This document shows positions 39,058 through 46,696 of a stretch of 52,628 nucleotides of DNA, in pieces. Origin of the DNA: a virus. The stretch spans positions 1 to 52,628 of IMG/VR virus record IMGVR_UViG_3300028840_002598; one strand, 5' to 3'. Position numbers and translations under genes: made by a program. Below the pieces are notes generated by a model that had not been told where the DNA came from, did not search any database, and saw only the letters and a list, made by a program, of their open reading frames with translations. The first letter of the stretch is position 1, and every line of letters starts with the position of its first letter.

Positions 39058-39623
39058 GGACGATCAGGTGTCTGGACTGTGGCCGCGAGATGACGGCCAG
39101 CGAATGGCGGACCTACTTCGGGCGAGTTGACGGCGTTCTACATGGCGGGATGACGCCGGCGTGGCATTGCGGTTGCGATGGCCCGGCACTGTTCGGCTGG
39201 AACGTTCAAATTCCCGAGGAGGACCCCCTCCGGGAAATGTTCGAGGAGGAACAGCGCGAGGAGCGCCTGGCCCTCCGGGACGCCACGCGCGAGCTGGAGG
39301 AGCGCCTGGCGCGCCACCGCGGCGCCTGGTCCGCCGTGATCGAGCGAATCTCCGGCCAGGGAACGCCCCCGCCGTGTTTCAACCCGGAACCCGAGGCCAT
39401 GGCGGCGATCGTTCTGGAGAAGCACAGCGAGCTTTTGATCCAGCTCGCGAGCCTCAACGATCAGCGCCAGGATTTCCAGCGACATTTCGAGGCGGCGGCC
39501 ATCGAATCGGGCCACCGTAGGACTACAATCGAGCGCCTCAACCGCGAGCTAGCGGAGGAGCGCGCGCGGAGCGCGGCCCTCGCGGCGCGCCTGGACGAAT
39601 ACATCGCAAAACAGGAGGACTGA
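39054..39623 (+). CDS. Zinc-knuckle plus coiled-coil protein
   Basis: A 189-residue protein from GTG (GTGA). CLDCGREMTASEWRTYFGRVDGVLHGGMTPAWHCGC has the same plan as residues 12-52 of the 36726 protein (CEDCGAPMPAAEWEAW, then MYHCGC), so they look like paralogues. The rest is a long coiled coil (EEEQREERLALRDATRELEERLARH, ERLNRELAEERARSAALAARLDEYIAK). Confidence 0.62.
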   Translation: MRTIRCLDCGREMTASEWRTYFGRVDGVLHGGMTPAWHCGCDGPALFGWNVQIPEEDPLREMFEEEQREERLALRDATRELEERLARHRGAWSAVIERISGQGTPPPCFNPEPEAMAAIVLEKHSELLIQLASLNDQRQDFQRHFEAAAIESGHRRTTIERLNRELAEERARSAALAARLDEYIAKQED

Positions 39624-39626
39624 CCG

Positions 39627-40031
39627 ATGGCGGACGAACACAAAAGCAACTTTCTGATCACCCTGGAGGAGATGACCGAGGGCAAGGTGATCAAGCGCCT
39701 AGATGAGGAACTGGCCAAGGTGATCGAAGCGGTGGGCGACACCACCAAGGTGGGATCCGTAACCCTCAAGCTGTCGATCAAGTGGGAAAACGCCATGGCC
39801 ATGGTGAGCGCCGATGTCACCACCAAGATCCCACAGCACGGCCTCCCCGCGTCCCTGTTCTACTTCGGGAACAAGGAGGACGGGAAGCTATACCGCGAGG
39901 ACCCGCGCCAGCTCACCCTCCGCAACCTCGAACCCAAGAAACCGGCTCCGCTCCGCGCGGTGGCTGAACTACCCGTGGCCCCAATTCGCGAGGGCGACCC
40001 GGGCGACCCGGACACCGAAACCCACCATTAG
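39627..40031 (+). CDS. Protein of unknown function upstream of DUF2303
   Basis: A 134-residue protein preceded by AGGAGG. A charged helix (LEEMTEGKVIKRLDEELAKVIEAVGDTT) then beta strands (VGSVTLKLSIKWENAMAMVSADVTTKIPQ). Similar proteins commonly precede YfdQ-type genes in phages. Unknown role. Confidence 0.6.
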   Translation: MADEHKSNFLITLEEMTEGKVIKRLDEELAKVIEAVGDTTKVGSVTLKLSIKWENAMAMVSADVTTKIPQHGLPASLFYFGNKEDGKLYREDPRQLTLRNLEPKKPAPLRAVAELPVAPIREGDPGDPDTETHH

Positions 40032-40046
40032 ACACAGGAGGACCGA

Positions 40047-40931
40047 ATGGCAACCGAACAAACCGAAGTCCGCGCGGCGGTAACCGCCGGCGCACAGGCC
40101 GCCAAGCTCAAGGAGCGCATGGCAACGCTGGACGGGATCCCGATCGTTCTGGCGAACGGGGACCAGAAAGTGATCGTTCCCCGCGAGGCCCTGGAGTTGA
40201 TCGCGGAGCGCCAGGGCCACCCAGCACGGGCCAGCGGCGTGTCCGTCCACCACCAGCTCGATAGCTTCACCGCCCACGTGAACCGGAACAAGCGGCCGTC
40301 CACCACGCTATGGGCGGACGTGGAGGATCAGGAGGTGCAAGCGATTTACAATTACCACGGCGCGGAGCCCGAGGAGAACAGCTATCCCGGGTGGCTGGAC
40401 TACCGCGCGCGGTATTCGATGCCCACCGCGGACGCCTGGGACTTCTGGACCGGCAAGGCCGGCGACACCATGCACCAGGACGAATTCGGGGACCTGATCG
40501 AGGAGCGAATGGACGATCTCACCTCCGGCGAGGGTTACCCGAAGCCCGCGGCGCTCCTGGAGATGGCGCGCAACCTCAAGATCCACACGGCGGGACAGTT
40601 CACGCGCTCCGTGAACCCCACCACCGGCGAGTCCGCGCTGGTGTGCAAAACCGAGCACACCCAGGACAGCACCAAGATCCCGCGCGCGTTTCAGATCGGG
40701 ATCCCGGTGTTCCGCTCCGGCGTGAGCTACGCGGTGGAGTGCCGGATCCGGTTCCGCCTCCAGCACGGGAACGCGATCTTTTCGTTCGAGGTTCACCGCG
40801 AGCGCGAGATCCTCCTGGACGCTTTCTCCGAGGCCGTGGCCTCGATCGAGTCCGCGTGTGAGGGCGTCCCGGTGTTCTGGGGCGTGCCCGAACAGAAGCC
40901 CACGCCGGCGATCGTCGACTGTCCGTTCTAG
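40047..40931 (+). CDS. DUF2303 (YfdQ-like) protein
   Basis: A 294-residue protein with GACACAGGAG six bases upstream. Family features: RASGVSVHHQLDSFTAHVNRNK, TLWADVEDQEVQAIYNYHGAEP, PGWLDYRARYSMPTADAWDFWTGKAGDTMHQDEFGDLIEER. Function of DUF2303 is unknown, but it is common in early phage operons with recombination genes. Confidence 0.8.
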   Translation: MATEQTEVRAAVTAGAQAAKLKERMATLDGIPIVLANGDQKVIVPREALELIAERQGHPARASGVSVHHQLDSFTAHVNRNKRPSTTLWADVEDQEVQAIYNYHGAEPEENSYPGWLDYRARYSMPTADAWDFWTGKAGDTMHQDEFGDLIEERMDDLTSGEGYPKPAALLEMARNLKIHTAGQFTRSVNPTTGESALVCKTEHTQDSTKIPRAFQIGIPVFRSGVSYAVECRIRFRLQHGNAIFSFEVHREREILLDAFSEAVASIESACEGVPVFWGVPEQKPTPAIVDCPF

Positions 40932-40933
40932 CG

Positions 40934-41188
40934 ATGCCCGGAAACGTTCACGCCCTCCGGCGCACGCCGGCGACATTGGAGGAATTCCACGCCGTCCTCG
41001 ATCAGGGGATAGCGCATGGAGCGAGGGCCGGCGTTCTGATCCTTGCCTATCCCGAGGACCAGGCGCCGGAGGGCGGAACGTGGGAGGCGTTCGGAACGGA
41101 CGGCATGAACGGCGCGGAGCGCACGTTCATATATCAGCAATTGATCCTGATCGAAATCAGCTCACAGGATGACGGCGGCGACGGCTAG
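40934..41188 (+). CDS. Small protein, unknown
   Basis: An 84-residue protein, ATG three bases after the DUF2303 stop. Contains TLEEFHAVLDQGIAHGARAGVLILAYPEDQ, an alpha/beta pattern, ending ISSQDDGGDG. Its stop TAG is followed by the GGCTCGAGCC palindrome. Confidence 0.58.
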   Translation: MPGNVHALRRTPATLEEFHAVLDQGIAHGARAGVLILAYPEDQAPEGGTWEAFGTDGMNGAERTFIYQQLILIEISSQDDGGDG

Positions 41189-41219
41189 CAGGCTCGAGCC
41201 CACGACGCAGGAGGAACGG
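41186..41219 (+). promoter_or_regulatory. Intergenic leader cassette, copy 3
   Basis: TAG stop, CA, then GGCTCGAGCC (41191-41200), then ACGCAGGAGG, a variant of the GACACAGGAG site. Same order as copies 1 and 2 but shorter. Followed by ATG 41220. Confidence 0.55.
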
Positions 41220-41537
41220 ATGGCAACCGAGGAACAGCAACGCGAGATCCAGCGGCGCGAGTCCGCACGCGCGCGCCGCGCAATGTTCGCCGCGCACGCA
41301 ATGGCGGCAATGCTCACGGAGCCGGACATCGATCGGCACTTTGCGGAGGTGGCCGCACGCGCCTGGCGAATGGCGGACCCACCGCGTCCGCAAAACCTCG
41401 CGCGAGGCTTACGCGGCCCTGGTGGAGTCCGGCGGGTTGAGCGAACGGCGCGCGGAGGTGTACGCGGCGCTTTTCGCCATCGGGCCAGCGACGGCAAACG
41501 AGTGTTTCCAGCACCTCGCCAAGAACCTACCGTTTGA
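41220..41537 (+). CDS. Small helical protein whose 3' half conflicts with the next frame
   Basis: A 105-residue ORF from ATG 41220 after AGGAGG. Residues 1-55 look natural (EEQQREIQRRESARARRAMFAAHAMAAMLTEPDIDRHFAEVAARAW). After about 41380 the sequence becomes Gly/Arg-rich and unnatural, while the +1 frame from there is clearly coding. Probably the true protein is shorter, or a one-base frameshift has joined two genes wrongly here. Confidence 0.5.
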   Translation: MATEEQQREIQRRESARARRAMFAAHAMAAMLTEPDIDRHFAEVAARAWRMADPPRPQNLARGLRGPGGVRRVERTARGGVRGAFRHRASDGKRVFPAPRQEPTV

Positions 41538-41850
41538 CGGCAACGTCCACGCCCGGTTTGTGGAGTTGCGCGCCATGGGCCTAGCTGAGGAACTGGGGAC
41601 GAAAACCTGTAGGACCAGCGGCCGCAAGGCCATCCTGTGGGACGTGACCGATCGCGTGGTGCCGTTGCCGTACAAGCGCCCGGAGGACACCCCCAGCAAG
41701 TCCCTCCTGGAGGAGGTGAACCAGATCGCCATGGAGGCCCTGATCGTCCTCCAGAAAGCCTCCGAGGATTACGCGGACTTGATACTGAGGGCGGAATCCG
41801 TGCGCCTCCGGGGCGAGCTGGCGGACTGGCGAAAACGGGCCAAAGTGTAA
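41341..41850 (+). CDS. Winged-helix/HTH-type protein, start uncertain
   Basis: The coding part runs from about TSREAYAALVESGG (41396) to 41850. Contains LSERRAEVYAALFAIGPATANECFQHLAKNL, VHARFVELRAMGLAEELG, KTCRTSGRKAILWDVTD, the pattern of a phage winged-helix protein. C-terminus is a coiled coil. No good start exists: TTG 41341 lacks a ribosome site. A base lost or gained near 41370-41395 would place it after ATG 41370 instead. Check the read data. Confidence 0.55.
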   Translation: MRRWPHAPGEWRTHRVRKTSREAYAALVESGGLSERRAEVYAALFAIGPATANECFQHLAKNLPFDGNVHARFVELRAMGLAEELGTKTCRTSGRKAILWDVTDRVVPLPYKRPEDTPSKSLLEEVNQIAMEALIVLQKASEDYADLILRAESVRLRGELADWRKRAKV

Positions 41851-41861
41851 CGGCGGGAACG

Positions 41862-41875
41862 TGGTAACGTTACCA
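41862..41875. promoter_or_regulatory. Perfect 14-bp palindrome TGGTAACGTTACCA
   Basis: Lies in the 49-base gap before the terminase-small-like gene and contains CGTGGTAAC (41860-41868), which recurs at 52012 and, as a near match, in three more gaps. Likely operator for a dimeric regulator such as the protein at 32480 or 41900. Inference. Confidence 0.5.
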
Positions 41876-41899
41876 AGTGCAAGTTTCTGAGGGTTGAAG

Positions 41900-42421
41900 G
41901 TGGCGGGACGGCAAAAAAACCCGGACATGCTGGACGCCGTGGAGCGCGCTATGGCCCGCGGCGTTTCGTTCCGGGACATCCTGGCCGCCTGTGAGGCCAA
42001 ATGGCACGTGAGCGAGGCCACCGTGGCCCGCTACTGTTCCCACATTCGCAAGCGCTGGGCGCGCGAGGAGGAGGAGCTACGCCCGGAGCGCCGCGCCGAA
42101 TTCCGGGCCATGCTGAGGGACGCCTGGCAAATGGCCAGGGAGAACAAGCAAGGGATGGCCCTCGCCTCCCTCGCTCGCGTCCTCGCGTCCCTGGACGGCC
42201 TGAACCAGCCGGCGCAACTCCAGGTTGCCATTGCCGGCCAGGTGGACATCCGGGCCATGACGCCAGGCGAGCGCCGCGAGGAGATCGATCGCCTGATCGC
42301 CTTGCGGCGTGAGGCCATGGACGGGACGGCGGCCGGGCCTCCCCAGCTCCCAGCACACCCGCCAGGCAACGGGCGCGGGAACGGGCACGGCAACGGTCAC
42401 GGGGGGAACGGTCACGGTTGA
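41900..42421 (+). CDS. Terminase small subunit-like DNA-binding protein
   Basis: A 173-residue protein from GTG 41900, with GAGGG at 41889-41893. Residues 20-55 (VSFRDILAACEAKWHVSEATVARYCSHIRKRW) form an HTH, followed by charged helices (EFRAMLRDAWQMARENKQGMALASLARVLASLDGLN) as in small terminases. C-terminus is low complexity (GNGRGNGHGNGHGGNGHG). The large terminase lies 1.9 kb downstream, after several small genes, which is unusual but acceptable. It may mark the packaging start site. Confidence 0.6.
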   Translation: MAGRQKNPDMLDAVERAMARGVSFRDILAACEAKWHVSEATVARYCSHIRKRWAREEEELRPERRAEFRAMLRDAWQMARENKQGMALASLARVLASLDGLNQPAQLQVAIAGQVDIRAMTPGERREEIDRLIALRREAMDGTAAGPPQLPAHPPGNGRGNGHGNGHGGNGHG

Positions 42422-42795
42422 GCGCCACAGTCCAGAAAGCAACGGCGGCCCTCCTCCTGGCCGCGCTCCTCGCGCTCCTCATGGCCGTGGTGGTCCAGCG
42501 GTACCAGATGACCGCGCTCCATGAGCGCCAGGATCAACTTGCGGAGGAAATGGCCACGGTCCGATCGGACGCCACCGCCAAGCTGGCCATGGCGGACGCA
42601 CAGCACGCCGTCCACGTCCGTGAGCTGGCCGAACGCAAGCGGGACGCCGAACTGTGCCACCGAGGAGTCCAGGCCATAGCGCGGAGCCTGGAGGCCGTGG
42701 CGAACAGTTGCCCGGGGCGAGAATGGCCGCCGGCGTGGGATAGAATCCGCGAGCTGGCCAAGCTGAGGCCACCAGGAGGAACCGATGGCAACTGA
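42418..42795 (+). CDS. Membrane-anchored coiled-coil protein (spanin-like topology)
   Basis: A 125-residue protein from TTG (TTGA overlap). One N-terminal membrane helix (AALLLAALLALLMAVVVQRYQ, about 9-29) and a coiled coil (LHERQDQLAEEMATVRSDATAKLAMADAQHAVHVRELAERKRDAEL). Like an i-spanin, but a better pair is at 23887/24116 and no lipoprotein overlaps here. Role open. Confidence 0.6.
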   Translation: MSATVQKATAALLLAALLALLMAVVVQRYQMTALHERQDQLAEEMATVRSDATAKLAMADAQHAVHVRELAERKRDAELCHRGVQAIARSLEAVANSCPGREWPPAWDRIRELAKLRPPGGTDGN

Positions 42796-42997
42796 GATCG
42801 CAGCGGACAAGTGGGAGGAGATCGATCCCACGCCCAAGGCCCTGATCAAGATCGAATGCCCCACGTGTGGCGTGTTCTACCCGTGCCAGCCAACGGTGGC
42901 GGCGGACGGCACAATTGATCCGTGGGCGTGCCCGAAACAGGATTGCACGTTCGCGCCGGACGGCGGCGCGATCAAGCTGGTGGGCTGGACGCCGTGA
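42785..42997 (+). CDS. Small zinc-ribbon protein
   Basis: A 70-residue protein overlapping the previous gene by 11 bases, with AGGAGG upstream. CPTCGVFYPC and CPKQDC form one zinc site. Unknown. Confidence 0.6.
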   Translation: MATEIAADKWEEIDPTPKALIKIECPTCGVFYPCQPTVAADGTIDPWACPKQDCTFAPDGGAIKLVGWTP

Positions 42998-43230
42998 GGA
43001 AACCGCAACCTGGCCGGTGTGGCGTGTGCGGCACCGCGGTGGTCATGCCCACGGTGGTGGAGGTTCTCCGCATGGCGGACGCCTGGCGCGAGTCCGCGCG
43101 CCTGTGGGTGTCCGGCCATTGTTATGAGGCGGACGATCGCGATCGGCAATGGCGCCTCCGCATGGTGCGGTGTGAGCGCCACGTGGACGAAAGCGATCCG
43201 CGCTACCGCGTGGAGATGATCACCGCGTGA
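42994..43230 (+). CDS. Small cysteine-containing protein
   Basis: A 78-residue protein from GTG (GTGA). CGVCGTAVVMPTVVEVLRMADAWRE and WVSGHCYEADDRDRQWRLRMVRCERHVDE supply four cysteines and histidines for zinc. Unknown role. Confidence 0.58.
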   Translation: MRKPQPGRCGVCGTAVVMPTVVEVLRMADAWRESARLWVSGHCYEADDRDRQWRLRMVRCERHVDESDPRYRVEMITA

Positions 43231-43231
43231 G

Positions 43232-43269
43232 CGCTTGCGCGGGCTCGAACCAGGACACAGGAGGAGAGG
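43232..43269 (+). promoter_or_regulatory. Degenerate leader cassette
   Basis: GGGCTCGAACC (43241-43251) resembles GGCTCGAGCC with changes in the last half, then GACACAGGAG (43254-43263), then ATG 43270. A decayed or variant copy of the cassette seen at 5844, 20507 and 41186. Confidence 0.45.
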
Positions 43270-43629
43270 ATGGCAATTCAAAGGCGTAGGAATCGGGACG
43301 GGGACTCGCTCCGGCCCACCGGGAACACACCACGGCGAGCCGCCGCGGCGAAGTCCGTCCACCCGAGGGGGAGAAAGTTCCCAGGAGGCAAGCCCCAGCG
43401 GCGCATGGAGCGCGCGAAGCGTGAGCGCTTCACACGGGCGCTGGAGGAGGAGAACGCCAGCAACGCGGAACAGCGCCGCGCACAGCGCAAGCGGCGCACC
43501 ACGGGCGCGGAGAAGCGCCAGCGGAGGCGTGCGCGCTACCTGGCCACCCTCGGGGAGCGCCTGGTGGTGAACGCCACCGCGGCCGCCACGCCGAACCACG
43601 TGGAGATTTCCGGCGAGGTGACGCCGTGA
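43270..43629 (+). CDS. Small very basic protein
   Basis: A 119-residue protein, extremely rich in Arg (GKPQRRMERAKRERF, NAEQRRAQRKRRTTGAEKRQRRRARYLATLGE). Ends HVEISGEVTP. Likely binds nucleic acid. Overlaps the next gene by GTGA. Confidence 0.58.
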   Translation: MAIQRRRNRDGDSLRPTGNTPRRAAAAKSVHPRGRKFPGGKPQRRMERAKRERFTRALEEENASNAEQRRAQRKRRTTGAEKRQRRRARYLATLGERLVVNATAAATPNHVEISGEVTP

Positions 43630-43847
43630 CCCTAACGCCGGACACGTTCGGCGGACGAATCCAGGACCGGGCCATGGGAATGGTGTGTCCGTTCTGTGGC
43701 GCGATGCGCGGCCACGGTTGCCGGACTCGCTCCTCCGGGATGCCGGCCCAGCTCCATGCGGCGCGCTGGGCCAAGGCAAGGGCGCGCCTGGTGTCGGAGG
43801 GAGACGGGCCTCACAAGGACTACACCGGGCCAGTGGGGCTGGCGTGA
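43626..43847 (+). CDS. Small zinc-finger-like protein
   Basis: A 73-residue protein from GTG. VCPFCGAMRGHGCRTRSSGMPAQLHAARW has a CxxC plus CxnH pattern seen in small phage proteins. It overlaps the next gene by GTGA. Confidence 0.6.
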   Translation: MTLTPDTFGGRIQDRAMGMVCPFCGAMRGHGCRTRSSGMPAQLHAARWAKARARLVSEGDGPHKDYTGPVGLA

Positions 43848-44098
43848 CGTGCGAGCGATTCGATCTCCCCGGAGGAGGGTTCGCCATCGTGTGTTCCCGA
43901 GGGAAACGCGCGCGGCGTTGCTCCGTTCCGGGTTGCGATCGCGAGGCGTCCAAGCTGTGCGACTGGCCCACGCGATCGAAGTCCGGCACGTGTGATCGTG
44001 CGCTGTGCGAGGCACACGCCGTCCACGTGGGCGAGGATCGCGACTATTGCCCACCGCACGCGAGGCACGCGGAGATCCAGCCCTCACTGTTTCCATGA
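43844..44098 (+). CDS. Cysteine-rich small protein
   Basis: An 84-residue protein from GTG. TCERFDLPGGGFAIVCSRGKRARRCSVPGCDREASKLCDWPT, CDRALCEAHAVHVGEDRDYCPPHARH carries eight Cys and several His, enough for two zinc sites. Common in phages, unknown role. Confidence 0.6.
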   Translation: MTCERFDLPGGGFAIVCSRGKRARRCSVPGCDREASKLCDWPTRSKSGTCDRALCEAHAVHVGEDRDYCPPHARHAEIQPSLFP

Positions 44099-44307
44099 GC
44101 ATGATCGTTCCACTCCTGTGGCTGTACCTGATCGGCCTGGCGCTCCACGTTCCCGTCCTGGTGATCGTGGCGTGGAGAATGATGCGCGACCCGAAGCACG
44201 AAAGCGCGCGCACCACGATCCTGGCCGCGGGGATCTGTGCCGTGCTGTGGCCCCAGACGATCACCGTGGTGATCAGGGAGATGGCGCGCGGTGGAGTGGA
44301 CCGCTGA
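44095..44307 (+). CDS. Small membrane protein upstream of terminase
   Basis: A 70-residue protein coupled by ATGA. Two hydrophobic segments (about 4-27 and 43-60) separated by a charged turn, a small holin-like hairpin. It is far from the lysis genes. Overlaps terminase by 17 bases. Function open. Confidence 0.55.
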   Translation: MSMIVPLLWLYLIGLALHVPVLVIVAWRMMRDPKHESARTTILAAGICAVLWPQTITVVIREMARGGVDR

Positions 44308-45703
44308 ACTAGACGCGCGCCTGGCCGATCTCCTCCGGCTCGAACACGCCGCGGAACCGCTGGCCGATTTCATTGGGCGCGTGAGTCCGCGCCTACCACC
44401 GCCGGCGCACCTCAAGCCGGCGATCGATCTGTTCGAGCGGACCCGGCGCGGACCGGTGCGCGCCGTCCTGGAGATGCCACCACGGCACGCCAAGACAACC
44501 ACGGCCATGCACGGGATCGCCTGGCGCCTCATGCTGGACCCGGCGCTGACTCACTGTTACGCCACCTACGCGGACGCCCTCAGCGTGTCCAAGTCCAGGA
44601 TCGCGAGGAACCACGCGCGCGGCGCCGGCGTCCAGCTCGCAAGGGACCAGCAAAACCTCCACGAATGGCGCACGGTGGAGGGCGGCGGATTTCTGGCCAC
44701 CGGCGTGGGCGGCCCGCTCACCGGCCAAGGCGTCACCGGCGTGGCGATCGTCGATGACCCCCTAAAGAACCGCAAGGAGGCCGAATCGGTGACGATTCGG
44801 GAGGCGATCTGGGACTGGTTCCGGGATGTCCTGTGGACCCGCCTAGAGGATGACGCCTCCGTGATCGTGATCCAAACCAGGTGGCACCCCCAGGACTTGA
44901 TCGGCAAGATCCTGGCCGAGGGCGTGGACGGCGTGGCATTCGAGCGCGTCCGGCTCCCCGCGATCTGTGAGGAGCCCGGCGATCTACTCGGGCGCGCCGT
45001 GGGCGATGCGCTGTGGCCGGAGCGCTACCCGGTGGAGAAGCTCGCGGAGATTCGCTCGCTCCTCGGGGCCTATGGCTGGTCCTCGCTGTATCAGCAACGG
45101 CCGCGGCCACGCGGCGATCAACTGTTTTACGAGCCCGGCCGGTTCGATCTTGAGGATTTCAAGCTGGACGGCCATCGCGTGATCATCGTATGCGACCCGG
45201 CCGCCACCGAATCCACCCGGGCGGATTTTTCCGCCGTCCTGGTCCTGGCGGCCAAGGGGTGGGGCGCGGATATGCGCGTGTGGGTGATCGATCACTTCCA
45301 CAAGCAAACCACCGTTCCCAAGCTGGTGCGGCGCCTGGGGCAATTCCAGCGCCTATGGTATGGCGTCCCGATCGGCGTGGAGGCCGTGGGCGGGTTCAAG
45401 GCGATCCCGGACATGCTCAAGGAACACGATCCCCAGCTCCGGCTCCTGGACATCAAGCCGGTGGGCGACAAGTTCACCCGGGCACAGCCGGCCAGCTCCG
45501 CGTGGAATGAGGGCCGGATCCTGATTCCGCGCGATCGTCCATGGGCCGCCGGACTGATCCAGGAGTGCCAGGACTTCACCGGCGTGAAAGATGACCATGA
45601 CGATCAGGTGGATTGCCTAGCACACGGGTTCAACGTACTATTCGCGGCGAAGCAACCACGGCGGCGCCGGGTTAGGCGCGCCACACACGCGCCATTCGGC
45701 TAG
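44291..45703 (+). CDS. Terminase large subunit
   Basis: A 470-residue protein from GTG. Walker A is MPPRHAKTT (62-70), Walker B with catalytic acid is VAIVDDP (151-157), the coupling motif region has TRWHPQDL, and the RNase H-like nuclease carries IIVCDPAATES with an Asp, EAVGGF and KDDHDDQVD near the end. Full length for the family. It pumps DNA into the prohead and cuts concatemers. The circularly permuted ends suggest headful cutting, an inference. Confidence 0.92.
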   Translation: MEWTAELDARLADLLRLEHAAEPLADFIGRVSPRLPPPAHLKPAIDLFERTRRGPVRAVLEMPPRHAKTTTAMHGIAWRLMLDPALTHCYATYADALSVSKSRIARNHARGAGVQLARDQQNLHEWRTVEGGGFLATGVGGPLTGQGVTGVAIVDDPLKNRKEAESVTIREAIWDWFRDVLWTRLEDDASVIVIQTRWHPQDLIGKILAEGVDGVAFERVRLPAICEEPGDLLGRAVGDALWPERYPVEKLAEIRSLLGAYGWSSLYQQRPRPRGDQLFYEPGRFDLEDFKLDGHRVIIVCDPAATESTRADFSAVLVLAAKGWGADMRVWVIDHFHKQTTVPKLVRRLGQFQRLWYGVPIGVEAVGGFKAIPDMLKEHDPQLRLLDIKPVGDKFTRAQPASSAWNEGRILIPRDRPWAAGLIQECQDFTGVKDDHDDQVDCLAHGFNVLFAAKQPRRRRVRRATHAPFG

Positions 45704-45714
45704 CGGAGGACATC

Positions 45715-46032
45715 ATGGGAAAAGGCACTTTCGGAGAATTCACGGACCTGACCGCGGTTGATCAGTCCGATCCCGTCGACGTTTCGCACCTCGAAACCGT
45801 CTATGTGGTGGGGTTCGGCACGTTCGTGGGGACCTGGGAGCTACAGTTCACCATGGACGATCTGGGCGGGACTCCCAACTGGCACACGCACCCGACGATC
45901 ACCGGCAAAACCGGGCCGTTCAACGGGGAGCTGGGATTCCGCGCCCGCGGCGTCCGCCTCGCCTGTACCGCTTTCACCTCGGGCACGATCGAGGGCCGGT
46001 ATTCCGGCAACGATGAGGACGCCAAGGGCTAG
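45715..46032 (+). CDS. Small beta-rich structural protein, paralogue of 1756
   Basis: A 105-residue protein with a GGAGGA ribosome site. Shares FGTFVGT, TGKTGP, TSGTIE with the protein at 1756-2049. The copy stands between terminase and portal. Likely a head decoration or neck protein. Confidence 0.75.
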   Translation: MGKGTFGEFTDLTAVDQSDPVDVSHLETVYVVGFGTFVGTWELQFTMDDLGGTPNWHTHPTITGKTGPFNGELGFRARGVRLACTAFTSGTIEGRYSGNDEDAKG

Positions 46033-46070
46033 GCGTCCCGCGCTACCACGGTAAAAGCCTTGCCATTCGC

Positions 46071-46109
46071 GCGGCCCGTGTGCATCCTGTGGGCGATGCA
46101 CCGGGCCGC
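46071..46109. other. Strong hairpin between 45715 and portal blocks
   Basis: GCGGCCCGTGTGCATC (46071-46086) pairs with GATGCACCGGGCCGC (46095-46109): fifteen base pairs with one bulged T and an eight-base loop. No T tract follows, so termination would need another mechanism. It may stabilise or process mRNA. A GCTACCACG site (46042-46050) lies just upstream. Confidence 0.55.
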
Positions 46110-46112
46110 GCC

Positions 46113-46367
46113 ATGTTCTCCCCCTCCCTGGATAGGTGGTTCCTCCACCAGCGTGATCGCGCCGCTTACTATGAGTTGAGCGCGCGCCTCGAACACCTCC
46201 TGGCCACCGCCAGGCGCATACCGGTTCGATGCCCCCCGCCGTCCTGGCCCTGGACGTTCCCCGATCCGCTCCGTGTGGCGCGTGTGATAGGGTTCCCCTA
46301 TGGCTCGCCGCAAGCGCCAGGCCCCCGAGGTGCATCACCTCGCGGATCCTCCCCCCAGCCGAACTAG
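46113..46367 (+). CDS. Possible small ORF, weakly supported
   Basis: An 84-residue ORF whose first half looks coding (FSPSLDRWFLHQRDRAAYYELSARLEHLLATARR), filling an otherwise empty 260-base gap. It has no clear ribosome site and its last part overlaps the ORF at 46300 in another frame. It may be a real gene or chance. Confidence 0.3.
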   Translation: MFSPSLDRWFLHQRDRAAYYELSARLEHLLATARRIPVRCPPPSWPWTFPDPLRVARVIGFPYGSPQAPGPRGASPRGSSPQPN

Positions 46368-46557
46368 ATCCCCCCGCCGTGCGCCAGCGCCACCCGCCAG
46401 CCCCCCAGCGGTGGCGCCGGCGCCGGCCCCACCTCCGGCGCAACCGGAGCCCGTGGAGCGCGAGGACCCGGCACCGGCCAAGCCAGCGCCCAAGCGCAAG
46501 GCGCCAGTTCCCAAGCGCAAGCGGAGGCCCAAGGCGAAAAACGGAGGCGGATCGTAA
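46300..46557 (+). CDS. Proline/lysine-rich low-complexity protein
   Basis: An 85-residue protein of Pro/Ala/Lys/Arg repeats (APPASPPAVAPAPAPPPAQPEP, then KPAPKRKAPVPKRKRRPKAK). No globular part. It overlaps the next ORF by one base (TAATG). Similar tails occur at 834, 26901, 20584 and in the middle of 48548. Probably disordered and nucleic-acid binding. Confidence 0.5.
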   Translation: MARRKRQAPEVHHLADPPPSRTRSPRRAPAPPASPPAVAPAPAPPPAQPEPVEREDPAPAKPAPKRKAPVPKRKRRPKAKNGGGS

Positions 46558-46661
46558 TGGGATGCACACCGAAGCGCGGCGGCCGCAAGTCGCCACCGAA
46601 GCCCAAGCGCGGCCCCAAGAAACCCAAGGCACCAGCTCCCAAGCGCAAGCGCGGGAAGTGA
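46557..46661 (+). CDS. 34-residue lysine/proline-rich ORF
   Basis: A short ORF beginning MGCTPKRGGRKSPPKPKRG, ending PAPKRKRGK, whose ATG overlaps the previous TAA by one base. It has the same composition as the C-terminus of its neighbour and may be a split or duplicate piece. Confidence 0.45.
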   Translation: MGCTPKRGGRKSPPKPKRGPKKPKAPAPKRKRGK

Positions 46662-46696
46662 TCGCACACGGATCACCAAGATCCACACAGGATCGC

